From positions 3,844,001 through 3,908,000 of the forward strand of contig CP073042.1 in assembly GCA_018114805.1 (NCBI GenBank): a stretch of 64,000 nt of DNA. The letters run 5' to 3'. The stretch's first letter is position 1. The number at the start of each line of letters is the position of its first letter. Shown here piece by piece: positions 16,917 through 28,277 of the stretch. The position numbers and the translations under genes are program-made. The notes under the pieces were generated by a model. The model was not told the origin of the DNA and did no database searches. It was given only the letters and a program-made list of their open reading frames with translations. This stretch comes from Candidatus Streptomyces philanthi. Its GTDB lineage: Bacteria; Actinomycetota; Actinomycetes; Streptomycetales; Streptomycetaceae.

Positions 16917-17399
16917 ATGACGTTCAAGGTTGGCGACACCGTGGTCTATCCCCATCATGGGGCCGCGCTGATCGAGGCCATCGAAACTCGCCAGATCAAA
17001 GGCGTGGACAAGACCTACTTGGTGCTGAAGGTCGCTCAAGGCGACTTGACGGTTCGCGTGCCAGCGGACAATGCGGAGTTCGTCGGCGTACGGGATGTGG
17101 TCGGCCAGGACGGGCTGGACCGGGTCTTCGAGGTGCTGCGCGCACCGTATGCGGAGGAGCCCACGAACTGGTCCCGTCGTTACAAGGCAAACCTGGAGAA
17201 GCTCGCGTCGGGCGATGTGATCAAGGTCGCCGAGGTCGTGCGTGACCTGTGGCGTCGTGAGCGTGAGCGCGGTCTTTCCGCTGGTGAGAAGCGCATGCTC
17301 GCCAAGGCCCGGCAGATCCTGGTCAGCGAACTCGCTCTCGCGGAAAGCACCAACGAAGACAAGGCTGAGGCCCTGCTCGACGAAGTTCTCGCATCCTGA
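16917..17399 (+). CDS. carD: CarD-family transcription regulator
   Basis: CarD binds the beta subunit of RNA polymerase and stabilises open promoter complexes; it is essential in mycobacteria. The N-terminal RNA-polymerase interaction domain is MTFKVGDTVVYPHHGAALIE to about residue 65 with LTVRVPADNAEFVGVR. The helical DNA-binding domain has the conserved tryptophan in YAEEPTNWSRRYKANLEKLA and ends KARQILVSELALAES. The length is 160 residues, as expected. The ATG at 16917 follows GGAAGGGG. It is separate from ispD by 768 bases, so probably transcribed alone. Confidence 0.96.
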   Translation: MTFKVGDTVVYPHHGAALIEAIETRQIKGVDKTYLVLKVAQGDLTVRVPADNAEFVGVRDVVGQDGLDRVFEVLRAPYAEEPTNWSRRYKANLEKLASGDVIKVAEVVRDLWRRERERGLSAGEKRMLAKARQILVSELALAESTNEDKAEALLDEVLAS

Positions 17400-18167
17400 G
17401 GACTTTCTGCGAACCCACGGACACGGGGTCGTTGCCGGTGTGCGGGACGTCCTGACGGACGTACACCTGCCGCATGCCCGAGTGGCGGTCGCTTCCCGAG
17501 GACGCGATCCCTACGCCGGGCACTGCGCATCTGTCGTCCGACCGGGCACTTGTCGGCGCGTCCGCGCCGGTGAAGCACGCTTCCCCGCAGCTCCACGCAG
17601 CACGCTCGACACTCGGCTTTGGCAGTACAGCGCACCTCGGCCATCTCCCGCACCACCCACCCGCACGCGTCACCGGCGCCCTCACGGCGACCTTGACCGG
17701 GTGCGTCTGGCGTACGCCGGCCACCGCGAGGGCCGGCGGCCACGGCGGTGGACCCGATCACCCACAGGGGCGGATCGTGCGCCGGCGCGCCGCCGATCGT
17801 TCGTCCGTCCCGGCGTGCAGGGACGGTGTCGTGAGGCATTTGTGTCCGGTCACCCGGCGACCGGTCGCACGGCGGTGTCCGCCCGGGACACCGTCCGCGA
17901 GACGCGCATGCGGATACGCCGCGACCCGAGTGCCATGTGGCCCAGGCGGTCGACGGCGGTCAGGGGCGAGGAGGCGGGCAACTGGCAAGTTCTTGCGCTT
18001 CGCTTCGCCACACTGTGTGCGGTTACATCACGTGTGTGGCGATTGGTGTGCCGGGCTCGGGCACTGGCTCGACCAGTCGTCATGGAAGGGGCTGATCGGG
18101 CCGCTGCGCCCGGCACGCTCTGGCCATACCCAACTCGGCCGAGGAAGCAAACCTGAACGCTAACGCA
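17400..18167. other. 768-bp gene-free region between carD and ispD
   Basis: ORFs on both strands here lack coding bias and family features. The GC content falls near 17990-18040, where the ispD promoter may lie (GGTTACATCACGTGTGTGGC). I see no clear structured RNA. It is longer than usual for this junction. Confidence 0.45.
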
Positions 18168-18947
18168 ATGTCCGCATCAGACCGTGCCGACTCCACCGAC
18201 ACGCGTCCCGTGCGCACCGCCGCCGTCATTCCCGCCGCCGGCCGAGGCGTCCGCCTCGGCTTGGGCGCGCCCAAGGCGCTGCGCGCCCTGAACGGCACGC
18301 CCATGCTGGTCCACGCCGTGCGCGCGATGGCCGCCTCGCGCGCCGTCTCGCTCGTGGTCGTCGTCGCCCCCTCGGACGGCGCGACCGAGGTCCGCAGACT
18401 GCTCGACGCGCACCCGCTCGCCGAGTCCGTCGCCGAGAAGACCGAGGTCATCGTCGTTCCCGGCGGCCAGACCCGCCAGGAGTCGGTACGCCTCGGCCTC
18501 GCCGCACTCCCCGATGACGTCACCGTCGTCCTCGTACACGACGCGGCGCGCCCGCTGGTGCCGGTGGACGTCGTGGACGCGGTGGCGGGCGCGGTGCGAT
18601 CCGGCGCGCCGGCCGTGGTTCCCGCGCTGCCGCTGGCGGACACCGTCAAGCAGGTCGAGCCGCGCCCCGGCGGCGAGCCGGAACCGGTCGTCGGCACCCT
18701 GGAACGGGCCAGGCTGCGGGCCGTCCAAACCCCGCAGGGCTTCGACCGGGCCACGCTGGTCGAGGCGCACGAGCGCGTCGAGCTGGCGGGTGAGGGCGCC
18801 ACCGACGACGCGGGCATGGTCGAGCGCATCGGCCGCGACGTGGTGGTCGTTCCCGGCCACGAGGAGGCGTTCAAGGTGACCCGGCCGCTGGACCTGGTCC
18901 TGGCCGAGGCCGTACTCGCCCGCAGGAGGGCCAACGATGGGTTCTGA
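18168..18947 (+). CDS. ispD: 2-C-methyl-D-erythritol 4-phosphate cytidylyltransferase
   Basis: This third enzyme of the MEP isoprenoid pathway makes CDP-methylerythritol from CTP and MEP. The nucleotidyltransferase signature AAVIPAAGRGVRLGLGAPKA is at about residues 18-37. VVPGGQTRQESVRLGLAALP, VLVHDAARPLVPVDVVDAVA and AVQTPQGFDRATLVEAH follow. The C-terminal VPGHEEAFKVTRPLDLVLAE is the usual end. The length is 259 residues with a slightly long N-terminus. The last codons overlap ispF by 11 bases, so translation is coupled. Confidence 0.96.
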   Translation: MSASDRADSTDTRPVRTAAVIPAAGRGVRLGLGAPKALRALNGTPMLVHAVRAMAASRAVSLVVVVAPSDGATEVRRLLDAHPLAESVAEKTEVIVVPGGQTRQESVRLGLAALPDDVTVVLVHDAARPLVPVDVVDAVAGAVRSGAPAVVPALPLADTVKQVEPRPGGEPEPVVGTLERARLRAVQTPQGFDRATLVEAHERVELAGEGATDDAGMVERIGRDVVVVPGHEEAFKVTRPLDLVLAEAVLARRRANDGF

Positions 18948-19446
18948 ACCCCCCGCTGAGCAGCCCGCCGTGGTGCTGCCCCAGGTCGGCGTCGGCACCG
19001 ACATCCACGCCTTCGAGGAGGGCCGCGAGCTGTGGTGCGCGGGCCTGCGCTGGGAGGGGGAGGGGCCGGGTCTCGCGGGCCACTCCGACGCGGACGTCGT
19101 CGCCCACGCCGCGTGCAACGCCCTGTTCTCCGCCGCCGGTCTCGGCGACCTCGGCGCCCACTTCGGCACCGGACGCCCCGAGTGGGCCGGCGCCTCGGGC
19201 CTGACGCTGCTCACCGAGGCGGCCTGCGTCGTGCGCGCCGCGGGCTTCACCATCGGCAACGTGGCCGTGCAGGTGGTCGGCCCGCGCCCGAAGATCGGCA
19301 AGCGGCGCGAGGAGGCCCAGGAGGTGCTGTCCGCGGCGGTCGGCGCCCCCGTCTCCGTCTCCGGCGCGACCACCGACTGCCTGGGCTTCACCGGTCGCGG
19401 CGAGGGCCTGGCCGCGATCGCGACGGCCCTGGTCGTACGCCGCTGA
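18937..19446 (+). CDS. ispF: 2-C-methyl-D-erythritol 2,4-cyclodiphosphate synthase
   Basis: It cyclises CDP-methylerythritol 2-phosphate in the MEP pathway, two steps after IspD. Metal ligands are in GVGTDIHAFEEG (Asp and His of DIH) and in LAGHSDADVVAHAACNALFS. GDLGAHFGTGRPEW and the C-terminal VSGATTDCLGFTGRGEGLAA are conserved. The 169 residues include about ten extra at the N-terminus (MGSEPPAEQPAVVLPQ). The ATG overlaps the end of ispD. Confidence 0.96.
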   Translation: MGSEPPAEQPAVVLPQVGVGTDIHAFEEGRELWCAGLRWEGEGPGLAGHSDADVVAHAACNALFSAAGLGDLGAHFGTGRPEWAGASGLTLLTEAACVVRAAGFTIGNVAVQVVGPRPKIGKRREEAQEVLSAAVGAPVSVSGATTDCLGFTGRGEGLAAIATALVVRR

Positions 19447-19730
19447 GCCGCGCGGCCGAGCGCGTCGCCGAGCACGCCGACCTGGGGCGGTGACTCACGT
19501 GGGTCGCCGCCCCCACGCGTGTCGGGCCCGCGCGCCGGCCCGGTCCCGTCCGCAACCGAGCCGGCGCCGGGTTGGGCCGAGCCGGCGCCGGGCGCGCTGC
19601 TCCGTACGGCTCAGGCTCGCGTCGGGAATGCGGGTGGGACCGGGGCTGTTGGGTACCTATCGAGGAAGCCGCCCCGTGATCCACTGCCGGGCGGGACCGC
19701 CGGACGATCGACGTGACGGAAGGACCCACC

Positions 19731-20135
19731 GTGTCAGCCGTACTCTCCGAAGGCCTCAAGCGCATCCTCGACGGGCCGGTCTTCGTGACCGTCGCGACCA
19801 TCCAGCCCGACGGGAGTCCGCAGCTCTCGGTGGTCTGGGTCAAGCGCGACGGGGACGACCTGCTGATCTCCACCACCGTCGGTCGCCGCAAGGAGAAGAA
19901 CCTCGCCGCCGACCCGCGGGTGACCGTGCTGGTCAACCCGGCGGACGCGCCGTACACCTACGCCGAGATCCGCGGCACCGCGACGATCAGCACTGAGGGC
20001 GGCCAGGAGCTGATCGACGAGTTGTCGCTGAAGTACACCGGCAAGACGTACGCCGAGTTCAACCCGCGCATCGAGGAGGACGCGGAGCGGGTCGTGGTCC
20101 GGGTGACGCCGCGCAAGGTCGTCGGCCGGCTCTGA
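19731..20135 (+). CDS. PPOX-class F420-dependent oxidoreductase
   Basis: A small split-barrel flavin/deazaflavin enzyme. The GTG at 19731 is eight bases after GGAAGGA, better than the in-frame GTG at 19713. The protein reads VSAVLSEGLKRILDGPVFVT, then ATIQPDGSPQLSVVWVKRDG and STTVGRRKEKNLAADPRVTV, the cofactor-binding pattern of TIGR03618-like F420-dependent proteins. It ends in RVTPRKVVGRL. The length is 134 residues. The reaction is unknown; reduction of small unsaturated compounds is typical of the family. It is a single-gene unit. Confidence 0.85.
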   Translation: MSAVLSEGLKRILDGPVFVTVATIQPDGSPQLSVVWVKRDGDDLLISTTVGRRKEKNLAADPRVTVLVNPADAPYTYAEIRGTATISTEGGQELIDELSLKYTGKTYAEFNPRIEEDAERVVVRVTPRKVVGRL

Positions 20136-20293
20136 CCGACGGGGCGCCGCCCCGTCGCGTCGCCGACGCGCTCACCGCACCCCCGCCGCCCGGCGCGCCC
20201 CGACCTGACCGAAGCGCGCCGAATATCACGCTTCTGTGTCCGCGCGGCCCCGGGGGTCGCGGGGCACTGCCCTGTTCCGACTACCCTTGTGGC

Positions 20294-21679
<1,386 letters not shown>

Positions 21680-21723
21680 GCTGCGCGGACAGCGGGACGC
21701 AGAGCCACGCCGGAACGGCTCGG

Positions 21724-21751
21724 TGTGCCGCGCGGTACGCCGGGCGGCACA
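21724..21751 (+). terminator. hairpin after cysS
   Basis: TGTGCCGC (21724-21731) pairs with GCGGCACA (21744-21751), with a 12-nt loop, followed by CTTTCC. Confidence 0.6.
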
Positions 21752-21821
21752 CTTTCCGTAACATCGACTTTTTTGCTGAGCAGTACGGGCTGAGCAGTGA
21801 GCAGTAAGAGACAGGTGACCC

Positions 21822-22772
21822 ATGGCCGGTAACAGCCAGCGCAGGAACCGCCGCACGTCCAACAAGAAGGGCGCGACGGTCGGCAGCGGCGGCAAGCGGC
21901 GCCGGGGCCTGGAGGGCAAGGGCCCGACCCCGCCCGCCGAGATGCGTAAGGGACACGTCAAGCAGCGCGCGGCCAACGCCAAGGTGCGGCAGGCGGCCAA
22001 GCGGCCCGCGCCGCGCCGTGGCGGTCCCAAGGGCACCAACGAGCTGGTCGTGGGGCGCAACTCCGTCTTCGAGGCGCTGCGCGACGGCGTGCCGGCCAGC
22101 GCGCTGTACGTGCAGCAGTTCATCGACAGCGACGAGCGGGTGCGCGACGCCCTGCGGCTGGCGACCGAGCGCGGCGGCATCAACCTCATGGAGGCCCCGC
22201 GCCCCGAGCTGGACCGGATGACCAACGGGCTCAACCACCAGGGCCTGGTGCTCCAGGTCCCGCCGTACGACTACGCGCACCCCGAGGACTTGGCCGCCAA
22301 GGCGTTCGACGCCGGTGAGGACCCGCTGATCGTCGCCCTCGACGGGGTCACCGACCCGCGCAACCTCGGCGCGGTCGTCCGCTCCGTCTCCGCGTTCGGC
22401 GGACACGGCGTGGTCGTGCCCGAGCGGCGCGCGGCCGGCATGACGGCCGGCGCGTGGAAGACGTCGGCCGGCACGGCGGCGCGCACCCCCGTCGCCCGCG
22501 CCACCAACCTGACGCGCGCGCTGGAGGCGTACCAGAAGGCCGGCATCACGGTCGTCGGTCTGGCCGCCGACGGCGAGCTGGAGCTGAGCGAGGTCGAGGC
22601 GCTGGACGGACCGCTCGTCGTGGTGGTCGGCAGCGAGGGCAAGGGCCTGTCGCGCCTGGTCAGCGAGACCTGCGACCTGCGGGTACGCATCGCCATGCCG
22701 GGCGTGGCGGAGTCCCTGAACGCGGGCGTCGCGGCCGGCGTGGTGCTGTACGAGGCGGCTCGCCGTCGCTGA
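21822..22772 (+). CDS. rlmB: 23S rRNA (guanosine-2'-O-)-methyltransferase, RlmB type
   Basis: A SpoU/TrmH-family methyltransferase. The N-terminal 65 residues are very basic (NSQRRNRRTSNKKGATVGSG), then an L30e-like RNA-binding part (ELVVGRNSVFEALRDGVPAS). The SPOUT motifs are LDGVTDPRNLGAVVRSVSAF (motif 1), VVVVGSEGKGLSRLVSETCD (motif 2) and IAMPGVAESLNAGVAAGVVL (motif 3, knotted cofactor site). At 316 residues it is normal for actinobacteria. The ATG at 21822 follows AAGAGACAGG. It probably has its own promoter after the cysS terminator. Confidence 0.94.
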   Translation: MAGNSQRRNRRTSNKKGATVGSGGKRRRGLEGKGPTPPAEMRKGHVKQRAANAKVRQAAKRPAPRRGGPKGTNELVVGRNSVFEALRDGVPASALYVQQFIDSDERVRDALRLATERGGINLMEAPRPELDRMTNGLNHQGLVLQVPPYDYAHPEDLAAKAFDAGEDPLIVALDGVTDPRNLGAVVRSVSAFGGHGVVVPERRAAGMTAGAWKTSAGTAARTPVARATNLTRALEAYQKAGITVVGLAADGELELSEVEALDGPLVVVVGSEGKGLSRLVSETCDLRVRIAMPGVAESLNAGVAAGVVLYEAARRR

Positions 22773-22978
22773 GTCGCGGCGACCCGACCCGCGCCGCGCG
22801 GGCCCGGTCGCGGCCGGGCGGCCCTGCGGGGGGCGAGGGACGTGCCTCGTTTCGCGCGGCGCGGGCCGCCGTCGCGCGGCGCTGGCCTGCGCTTGCGGGA
22901 GCCGGCGGCGGGCTTGACAGGTCTCGGACATTTTCGAGGCGGTCAAGGCAGTGTCTTAACCGGGGGTCACTTGGTTAG

Positions 22979-24865
22979 ATGAGCGTGGACACCAGAACAC
23001 CCCGCACACCTCCGGGGGCACGCTCACCGGGATTTGACGACGATCCGCACCTGAACATGGCGAAGGTGCCGAGCGACCCCGCGCAGGTCGTCGTCTCCCA
23101 CGCGAGTTTCCGAGTGCGGCTCGCGACCCCCGTCAAGAGCAGCGCGCTCGTGGAGACGGCGCGGATGGCCGCGCTCGCCGGGGCTGGTGCCGCCCTGGGA
23201 GCGCGCCCGGCGCGGCGCAGGGCCCCGGTGGTGTGGAGCGGTCGTACGAGCCCGGGCGACGGCGCGGCGACCCAACTCCTCCAGGCCGTACGACAGTCCG
23301 AGGCCAGCCTCGCCGCCACCGCGACGACCGGCGCCACGCGCACCGTGCGCGCGCCGAGCCCCACCGCCGGCGCCGCGACCGCCCCGTACGGCGAACCCGA
23401 GGGCCCCGCCGGTCCCGGCGGTGACGTGGGCGCCACCCAGGTGCTGCCGCGCGTCGCCGTCGAACAGCCCGAACCCCCCGTCCAGGCCCTGGTCATCGCC
23501 CCCCCGCACGCCGTACAACGACGAGACGCCGCCGGGTGGCACGCGGTACGCGCGCGGCCGGTTCGACGGCAGCCCGGACGCCGGCCCGCCGGACGACGAA
23601 CTCGACACCGGCGAACACACCACCGTGATCGGCCCCGTCGCCGGCGACGACGGCACGGCGCGGTGGCACTCCGCGGCGTACGCCGCCGACGAGGCGGACG
23701 AGGCGGACACGGGCCTCGCCGGCGAGCCGCGCCGCGCGGCTCGGGGGCGGCGTAACACCGACGCCGTGCGCCACGCGTACTACCCCGGACGCCGGATGAA
23801 CCTGGGCGTCGTGCTGCTCCCGCTGCGCGTCTTCCTCGGCTTCATCTCGATCTACGCGGGCATGGGCAAGCTCTGCGACCCGGTGTACTTCGACGGCGGC
23901 GAACGCGGATCCATGGTGATCTGGTTGCAGTCGCTGCACCCGTGGGACGTGGCGTCCCCGCTGCGTGACTTCGCGCTCGAACACCCCGTGGGCGCCGGCC
24001 TGACCATCGCGTTCTCGCAGGTCGTGGTCGGGGTGCTGACCGTGTTCGGGCTGTGGCAGCGGCTCGCCGCGTCGGTCGGGGCGCTGCTGTCGGCCGCGCT
24101 GCTGGTGACGGTGAGCTGGCGGACCGTGGCGGCGTACGACGCGCCCGACATCATCTACCTCGCCGCGTGGAGCCCGCTGATCATCGCTGGGGCGCCGGTC
24201 TACTCGATGGACGCCCGACTCGCGGGCGAGGCGTGGCGGCGGCTCGGGCCGCGCGTCGAGGTCCGCGACCTGCGCCGCCGCGTGCTGCGGCGCGGCTCGG
24301 TGCTGGCTGCCGTGATCACCGGCCTGACGCTGCTGATCGGCTCGATGCTGGGTGCCGCGGTGCGCTCCTCGGACACCGTGCGGGTGCCAGGACCGAGCGA
24401 GCCGCCGACCAACCACCTGCCCGGCAAGCCGTTGCCGGGCACGCCCGGGGCGAGCAAGTCGCCCGGCAGCCGAGGCCCACAAGACAAGCGGAGCGGTTCG
24501 CTGTCCGCGGCCGACGGCAACGCCGAGCCCCGCCTCGTCGGCCCCGAGCGCGGCGAGCACGCCGGGCGTCACCGGGCAGCAGCCGGCCCCCGGCGGGCTG
24601 ACCGCGGGGCCGAGCCAGCCCCGGGTACGGCAGCAGCAGCAACAGAGCCAGGTCGGCGGCGGTCAGACCAGCAGCCAGACCTCGGGTGCCCAGGCTGCAC
24701 CGCAGGTGCAGCCGGAGGCCCCGCAGTCCGCGCCCCAGCAACAAGCGGCAGGCCCCGCCCCCGGCCAGCGACAGCGACCTGGACAGCGACTCCGACAGCA
24801 CCAGCGGCGGCGGTACGAGCGGCGGCATGGGCCGCGAGAGCGCCCTCGGCGGCCTGCTCGGCTAA
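22979..24865 (+). pseudogene. DoxX-family membrane protein, three frameshifts
   Basis: The ATG at 22979 gives MSVDTRTPRTPPGARSPGFD and a disordered cytoplasmic segment of about 175 residues. Near 23505 the frame changes and continues as GTRYARGRFDGSPDAG to a DoxX domain with four hydrophobic segments: MNLGVVLLPLRVFLGFISIY, IAFSQVVVGVLTVFGLW, SVGALLSAALLVTVSW and LAAVITGLTLLIGSML. Near 24515 and 24765 the frame changes again; the tail is Gln/Ala/Pro-rich and ends GMGRESALGGLLG at 24865. Start and stop are in the same frame, so the three shifts add to a multiple of three. DoxX proteins belong to membrane-bound oxidoreductase systems; the role here is unknown. There is a TTGACA at 22914. Confidence 0.75.
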
Positions 24866-25054
24866 GCCACCCGCGGGCGGGGCCCCACGGCCCCCGTACG
24901 CCTCCTCGTACAGCATCGGCGTCCCACCGGGGCGCCGCTGCCGTCATCGGTACGGGCGCGCGTACGGGGACCGTGGGCCCGCCCGGGGGCCGCCGTCGGT
25001 CGAAGCCCGCGCGCCGTCACACGGCGGCCCCGGGGCACGCGAACCGTCTCCGGC

Positions 25055-25996
25055 TCAGCCCTTGTCCGCCGGGCCGCCGGTGGCCAGTTCCTTCGCGGCC
25101 TCGGTGAGGTCCTTGGCGGTGTCGATGGCGCGCCAGTACGCGCCGTGCGGCAGCGCGTAGCCCGCCAGCCGGCGTTCGCGGGCGAGCCGGGGGAAGGTGG
25201 TCCGCTCGTGGTCGCCGCGGTCGGGCAGCAGGGTGGTGAAGTCGGCGGAGAACACATACACGCCGGCGTTGATCAGGTACGGCGACGGCGGCGCCTCGAT
25301 GAAGTCGAGGACGTGCCCGAACTCGTCGGTCTCCACCGCGCCCCATGGGATGCGCGGCCTGGCCAGTGCGAGGGTGGCCGCCGCGTCGCGCTCGTGGTGG
25401 AAGCCCGCCATCTCGCGCAGCGAGAACCGCGTCCAGATGTCGCCGTTGGTGGCGTACCAGGGCCGGTCCGGGTCGGGGAGCGAGGCGGCGGCGTACTTGA
25501 GGCCGCCGCCGCGGCCGAGCGGCTCGTTCTCGACGACGGTGGTGACACGGAGCGGGAGATCGGCGCTGGCCAACCAGTCCTCAAGGACCTCGGCGAGGTG
25601 GCCGCAGGAGACGACTGCGTCCGTCACGCCCTCGGTGGCCAGCCAGTTGAGCTGGTGACCGATGATCGGCGTCCCGGTGCCGGGGATCTCGACCATCGGC
25701 TTGGGGCGGTCATCGGTGTACGGGCGCAGCCGCGAGCCCTGGCCGCCGGCGAGGATGATGGCCTGGGTGGGGGCGGCGGAGTCCGCGGCGGGGCGCGGGG
25801 CGCGCTCGGGCGCCGCGCCGGACGGCGGGGAGCCCGCGGCCACGGACGGGCCCGTGGCGGCGCTGCTGCCTGGGGCGCTGCTGCCTGGGGCGCCGGTGCC
25901 TGGGGCGGCGGCGCGCGCGGGCCCGCCGGGTGCCGGCCGCTGATGGGGCCCGTCGGGGCCGGCAGGGGTCGTGGGACGGATGGGATCGTCGGTCAT
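25055..25996 (-). CDS. NDP-sugar nucleotidyltransferase
   Basis: It has the fold of glucose-1-phosphate thymidylyl- and mannose-1-phosphate guanylyltransferases. After a 70-residue Ala/Pro/Gly-rich leader (with GSSAPGSSA repeats) comes the catalytic signature AIILAGGQGSRLRPYTDDRP KP, in which the lysine after RP contacts the phosphate. IIGHQLNWLATEGVTDAVVS, VVENEPLGRGGGLKYAAASL, YATNGDIWTRFSLREMAGFH and PYLINAGVYVFSADFTTLLP follow. There is no left-handed-helix acyltransferase domain, so it is the short type. It probably makes an activated sugar for cell-envelope glycans. The ATG at 25996 is preferred over the one three codons earlier. The length is 313 residues. Confidence 0.85.
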   Translation of the reverse strand: MTDDPIRPTTPAGPDGPHQRPAPGGPARAAAPGTGAPGSSAPGSSAATGPSVAAGSPPSGAAPERAPRPAADSAAPTQAIILAGGQGSRLRPYTDDRPKPMVEIPGTGTPIIGHQLNWLATEGVTDAVVSCGHLAEVLEDWLASADLPLRVTTVVENEPLGRGGGLKYAAASLPDPDRPWYATNGDIWTRFSLREMAGFHHERDAAATLALARPRIPWGAVETDEFGHVLDFIEAPPSPYLINAGVYVFSADFTTLLPDRGDHERTTFPRLARERRLAGYALPHGAYWRAIDTAKDLTEAAKELATGGPADKG

Positions 25997-26005
25997 GGTC
26001 CGCAC

Positions 26006-26349
26006 GATAAGTGCTGGCCGGCGCGGACGCCGACCAGACGCCGGATCTCGCAGGCCGCTCGTACGACCGCCCGTACGGTGCCCCGTACGGCCGCCCGCAC
26101 GACGGCCCGGATCGCGTACGGCCGGCTCGCGCGGATCAGCTCGCGCGATTCAGCTCGTACGGGCCGGCTCGTACGGGCCGGCTCATACGACGTCCGCACC
26201 CGGCCGGTGCTGCCCTCATCCGGTCCGGACCTCGGACGACGGCCCGGACCGGACGGGGCGGCACACCTCGGACGACGGGTCACCTCTCGCGCGGCGGGCC
26301 GAGCGGCGGGCCGGGGGGCGGACGCCGGGAGGCGGCCCGCTGGCAGGCC
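26006..26349. other. gene-free region with GTACGG repeats
   Basis: There is no gene. Many copies of CGTACGG and two exact tandem copies of GCTCGTACGGGCCG (26153-26180) occur. The promoter of the nucleotidyltransferase lies here. Confidence 0.45.
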
Positions 26350-26766
26350 TCAGTTGGCCTGGGCGATGCCTGAGGCGAACGACGTGTCACACACGGGCCG
26401 GGAGAAGGCGTGGGCGCGGTGGGCGGCGCCGCCGTACTTGGCGACCGCCGCGCGGCCGAGCGCCCGCGCGATGGACGCGCAGTGCCGGGCGAGCGAGGGG
26501 CGCTCCGTGATGGCCTCCTGGAGATCCGTCAGGGCCACGCCGGGGTCCTTCTCCTGGAGTTCGGTGAGGAGTTGGTCACGCAGCACTTCGTGCTGGGGGC
26601 GGTGGCCGGCCTGGCTGGAGGCGTTCTTGGAGGAGGCGGTGAGCACCGAGTCCCCGGAGTTCCCGGCCCACGGCACGGCGGTGACCGCCAGGGTGCCGGA
26701 GAGGATGAGAACGACGGGGAGGACGAAGGCGAGGGTTCTGCCGATACGGCGGGCGGCCTGGTTCAT
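26350..26766 (-). CDS. secreted or membrane-anchored protein of unknown function
   Basis: The 138-residue protein MNQAARRIGRTLAFVLPVVL starts with a positively charged end and a hydrophobic segment to about residue 33 (ILSGTLAVTAVPWA), a signal peptide or single anchor. The rest is helical and polar: HRPQHEVLRDQLLTELQEKD, then SLARHCASIARALGRAAVAK with a second cysteine in SRPVCDTSF, so one disulfide outside the cell is possible. No family is recognised. It lies between the nucleotidyltransferase and msiK, on the same strand. Confidence 0.75.
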   Translation of the reverse strand: MNQAARRIGRTLAFVLPVVLILSGTLAVTAVPWAGNSGDSVLTASSKNASSQAGHRPQHEVLRDQLLTELQEKDPGVALTDLQEAITERPSLARHCASIARALGRAAVAKYGGAAHRAHAFSRPVCDTSFASGIAQAN

Positions 26767-26985
26767 GCCCGCGATCGTAGCGAGCAGTGATGATTTGCCG
26801 ACATTTAGTCACCCTGTTGAGGGATGACATGGCATCCACATGCGATTCGCGTGTTGACGCACACGGCTCGAAATGCCTGTTCTGCGGCGATTTCACAACG
26901 ACAGCGCCGCGCATCCACCGTGCGGCAGATGCGCGGCGCGCGTCGGCTACCTGTGCCCAGCGTCTCCGTCATCCCCCGGTCCCCG

Positions 26986-27024
26986 CCCGGGAATCCCCCC
27001 CCGTACGGGGGGGCGATCCCGCGC
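26986..27024 (-). terminator. msiK terminator hairpin
   Basis: A C7 run and a G7 run flank GTAC, with GGGA and TCCC outside. It lies 30-70 bases after the msiK stop on the minus strand. Confidence 0.6.
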
Positions 27025-27053
27025 GGGGGGAGGGACGGCGGCGGGGGAAGGCG

Positions 27054-28191
27054 TCAGTCGGTGAGGCGCTCGCCGGTGGAGGTGGCGAAGACGTGGGTCT
27101 CGCCGGGGCGCGGGAGGACGTGGAGCACGGTGCCCTTCTCCGGCACCTGGCGGCCGTTGACGCGGACGACGAGGTCCTTGGTCGAGCCGCCCGACCTCGG
27201 CGCTGCCGTAGATGTAGCCGTCGGCACCGAGTTCCTCGACCACGTTGACGGTGACCGGGAGCCCGGCCGGGGCGTCACTGGCCGCCTTGGTCAGGGTCTT
27301 GGCGGTGCCGCCGTTCTGCTCGACGATGTCGAAGTGCTCCGGGCGGACGCCGACGGTGACGGTCTTGTCGCCCTTGTCGGCCGCGACGGCGAGAGCCTCG
27401 CGGCTGACGGGAACCACGCTGTTGCCGAACTTCACGCCGCCGTCGGTGATTGGGACCTCGACCAGGTTCATGGCGGGCGAGCCGATGAAGCCGGCGACGA
27501 AGAGGTTGGCCGGGCGGTCGTACATGTTCTGCGGCGAGTCGACCCGCTGCAGCAGCCCGTCCTTGAGCACCGCGACCCGGTCGCCCATGGTCAGGGCCTC
27601 GACCTGGTCGTGGGTGACGTACACGGTGGTGATCCCGAGCCGCTGCTGCAGGCTGGCGATCTGGGTACGGGTCTGGACGCGGAGCTTGGCGTCCAGGTTG
27701 GACAGCGGCTCGTCCATGAGGAAGACCTGCGGCTCACGCACGATCGCCCGGCCCATCGCGACGCGCTGCCGCTGACCACCGGAGAGCGCCTTGGGCTTGC
27801 GGCTCAGGTACTCGGTGAGGTCGAGCATCTTCGCCGCGTCCTCGACCTTGGCCCGGATCTCGCTCTTGCTGACGCCCGCGATCTTGAGGACGAAGCCCAT
27901 GTTGTCGGCGACGGTCATGTGCGGGTAGAGCGCGTAGTTCTGGAACACCATGGCGATGTCCCGGTCCTTCGGCGGCAGGTGGGTGACGTCCCGGTTGCCG
28001 ATGCGGATGGCACCGCCGTTGACGTCCTCCAGCCCCGCGAGCATCCGGAGCGAGGTGGACTTGCCGCAGCCGGAGGGGCCGACCAGGACGAGGGACTCGC
28101 CGTCCTCGATGTCGATCTCCAACTGGTCGACGGCGGGCTTGTCGGAGCCCGGGGAGATCCGGGTCGCCTTGTCGTACGTGACCGAAGCCAT
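27054..28191 (-). pseudogene. msiK: multiple-sugar ABC transporter ATPase MsiK, one frameshift
   Basis: MsiK energises several Streptomyces sugar importers (cellobiose, maltose, chitobiose). Walker A is LVGPSGCGKSTSLRMLAGLE (about residues 37-56). The Q-loop is in VFQNYALYPHMTV, the signature in KALSGGQRQRVAMGRAIVRE, and Walker B is VFLMDEPLSNLDAKLR. The H-loop is in TTVYVTHDQVEALTMGDRVA, followed by a TOBE-type regulatory domain. Near 27188 the frame changes; the true C-terminus, VRVNGRQVPEKGTVLHVLPR to FATSTGERLTD, is in another frame ending at 27054. Corrected length is about 378. A single indel in such a conserved gene suggests a sequence error, but I cannot exclude a real mutation. A DasR-like site lies upstream. 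Confidence 0.85.
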
Positions 28192-28277
28192 GGTGCATTC
28201 CCTTCACCGGCAGGAACGTGCCGGACGATCCGAGTAAAGGTCGAGTGGAGTCTTCCGCACCCCGACGACGACGGGGA

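Noticed and set aside
16633..16920. A 95-residue gene directly before carD
   Set aside because: Third-position composition is not coding-like, there is no ribosome site, and it overlaps the carD start and promoter.
24860..25060. A gene between the DoxX protein and the nucleotidyltransferase
   Set aside because: The region is about 190 bp, has no ribosome site, and the overlapping frames are shadows.
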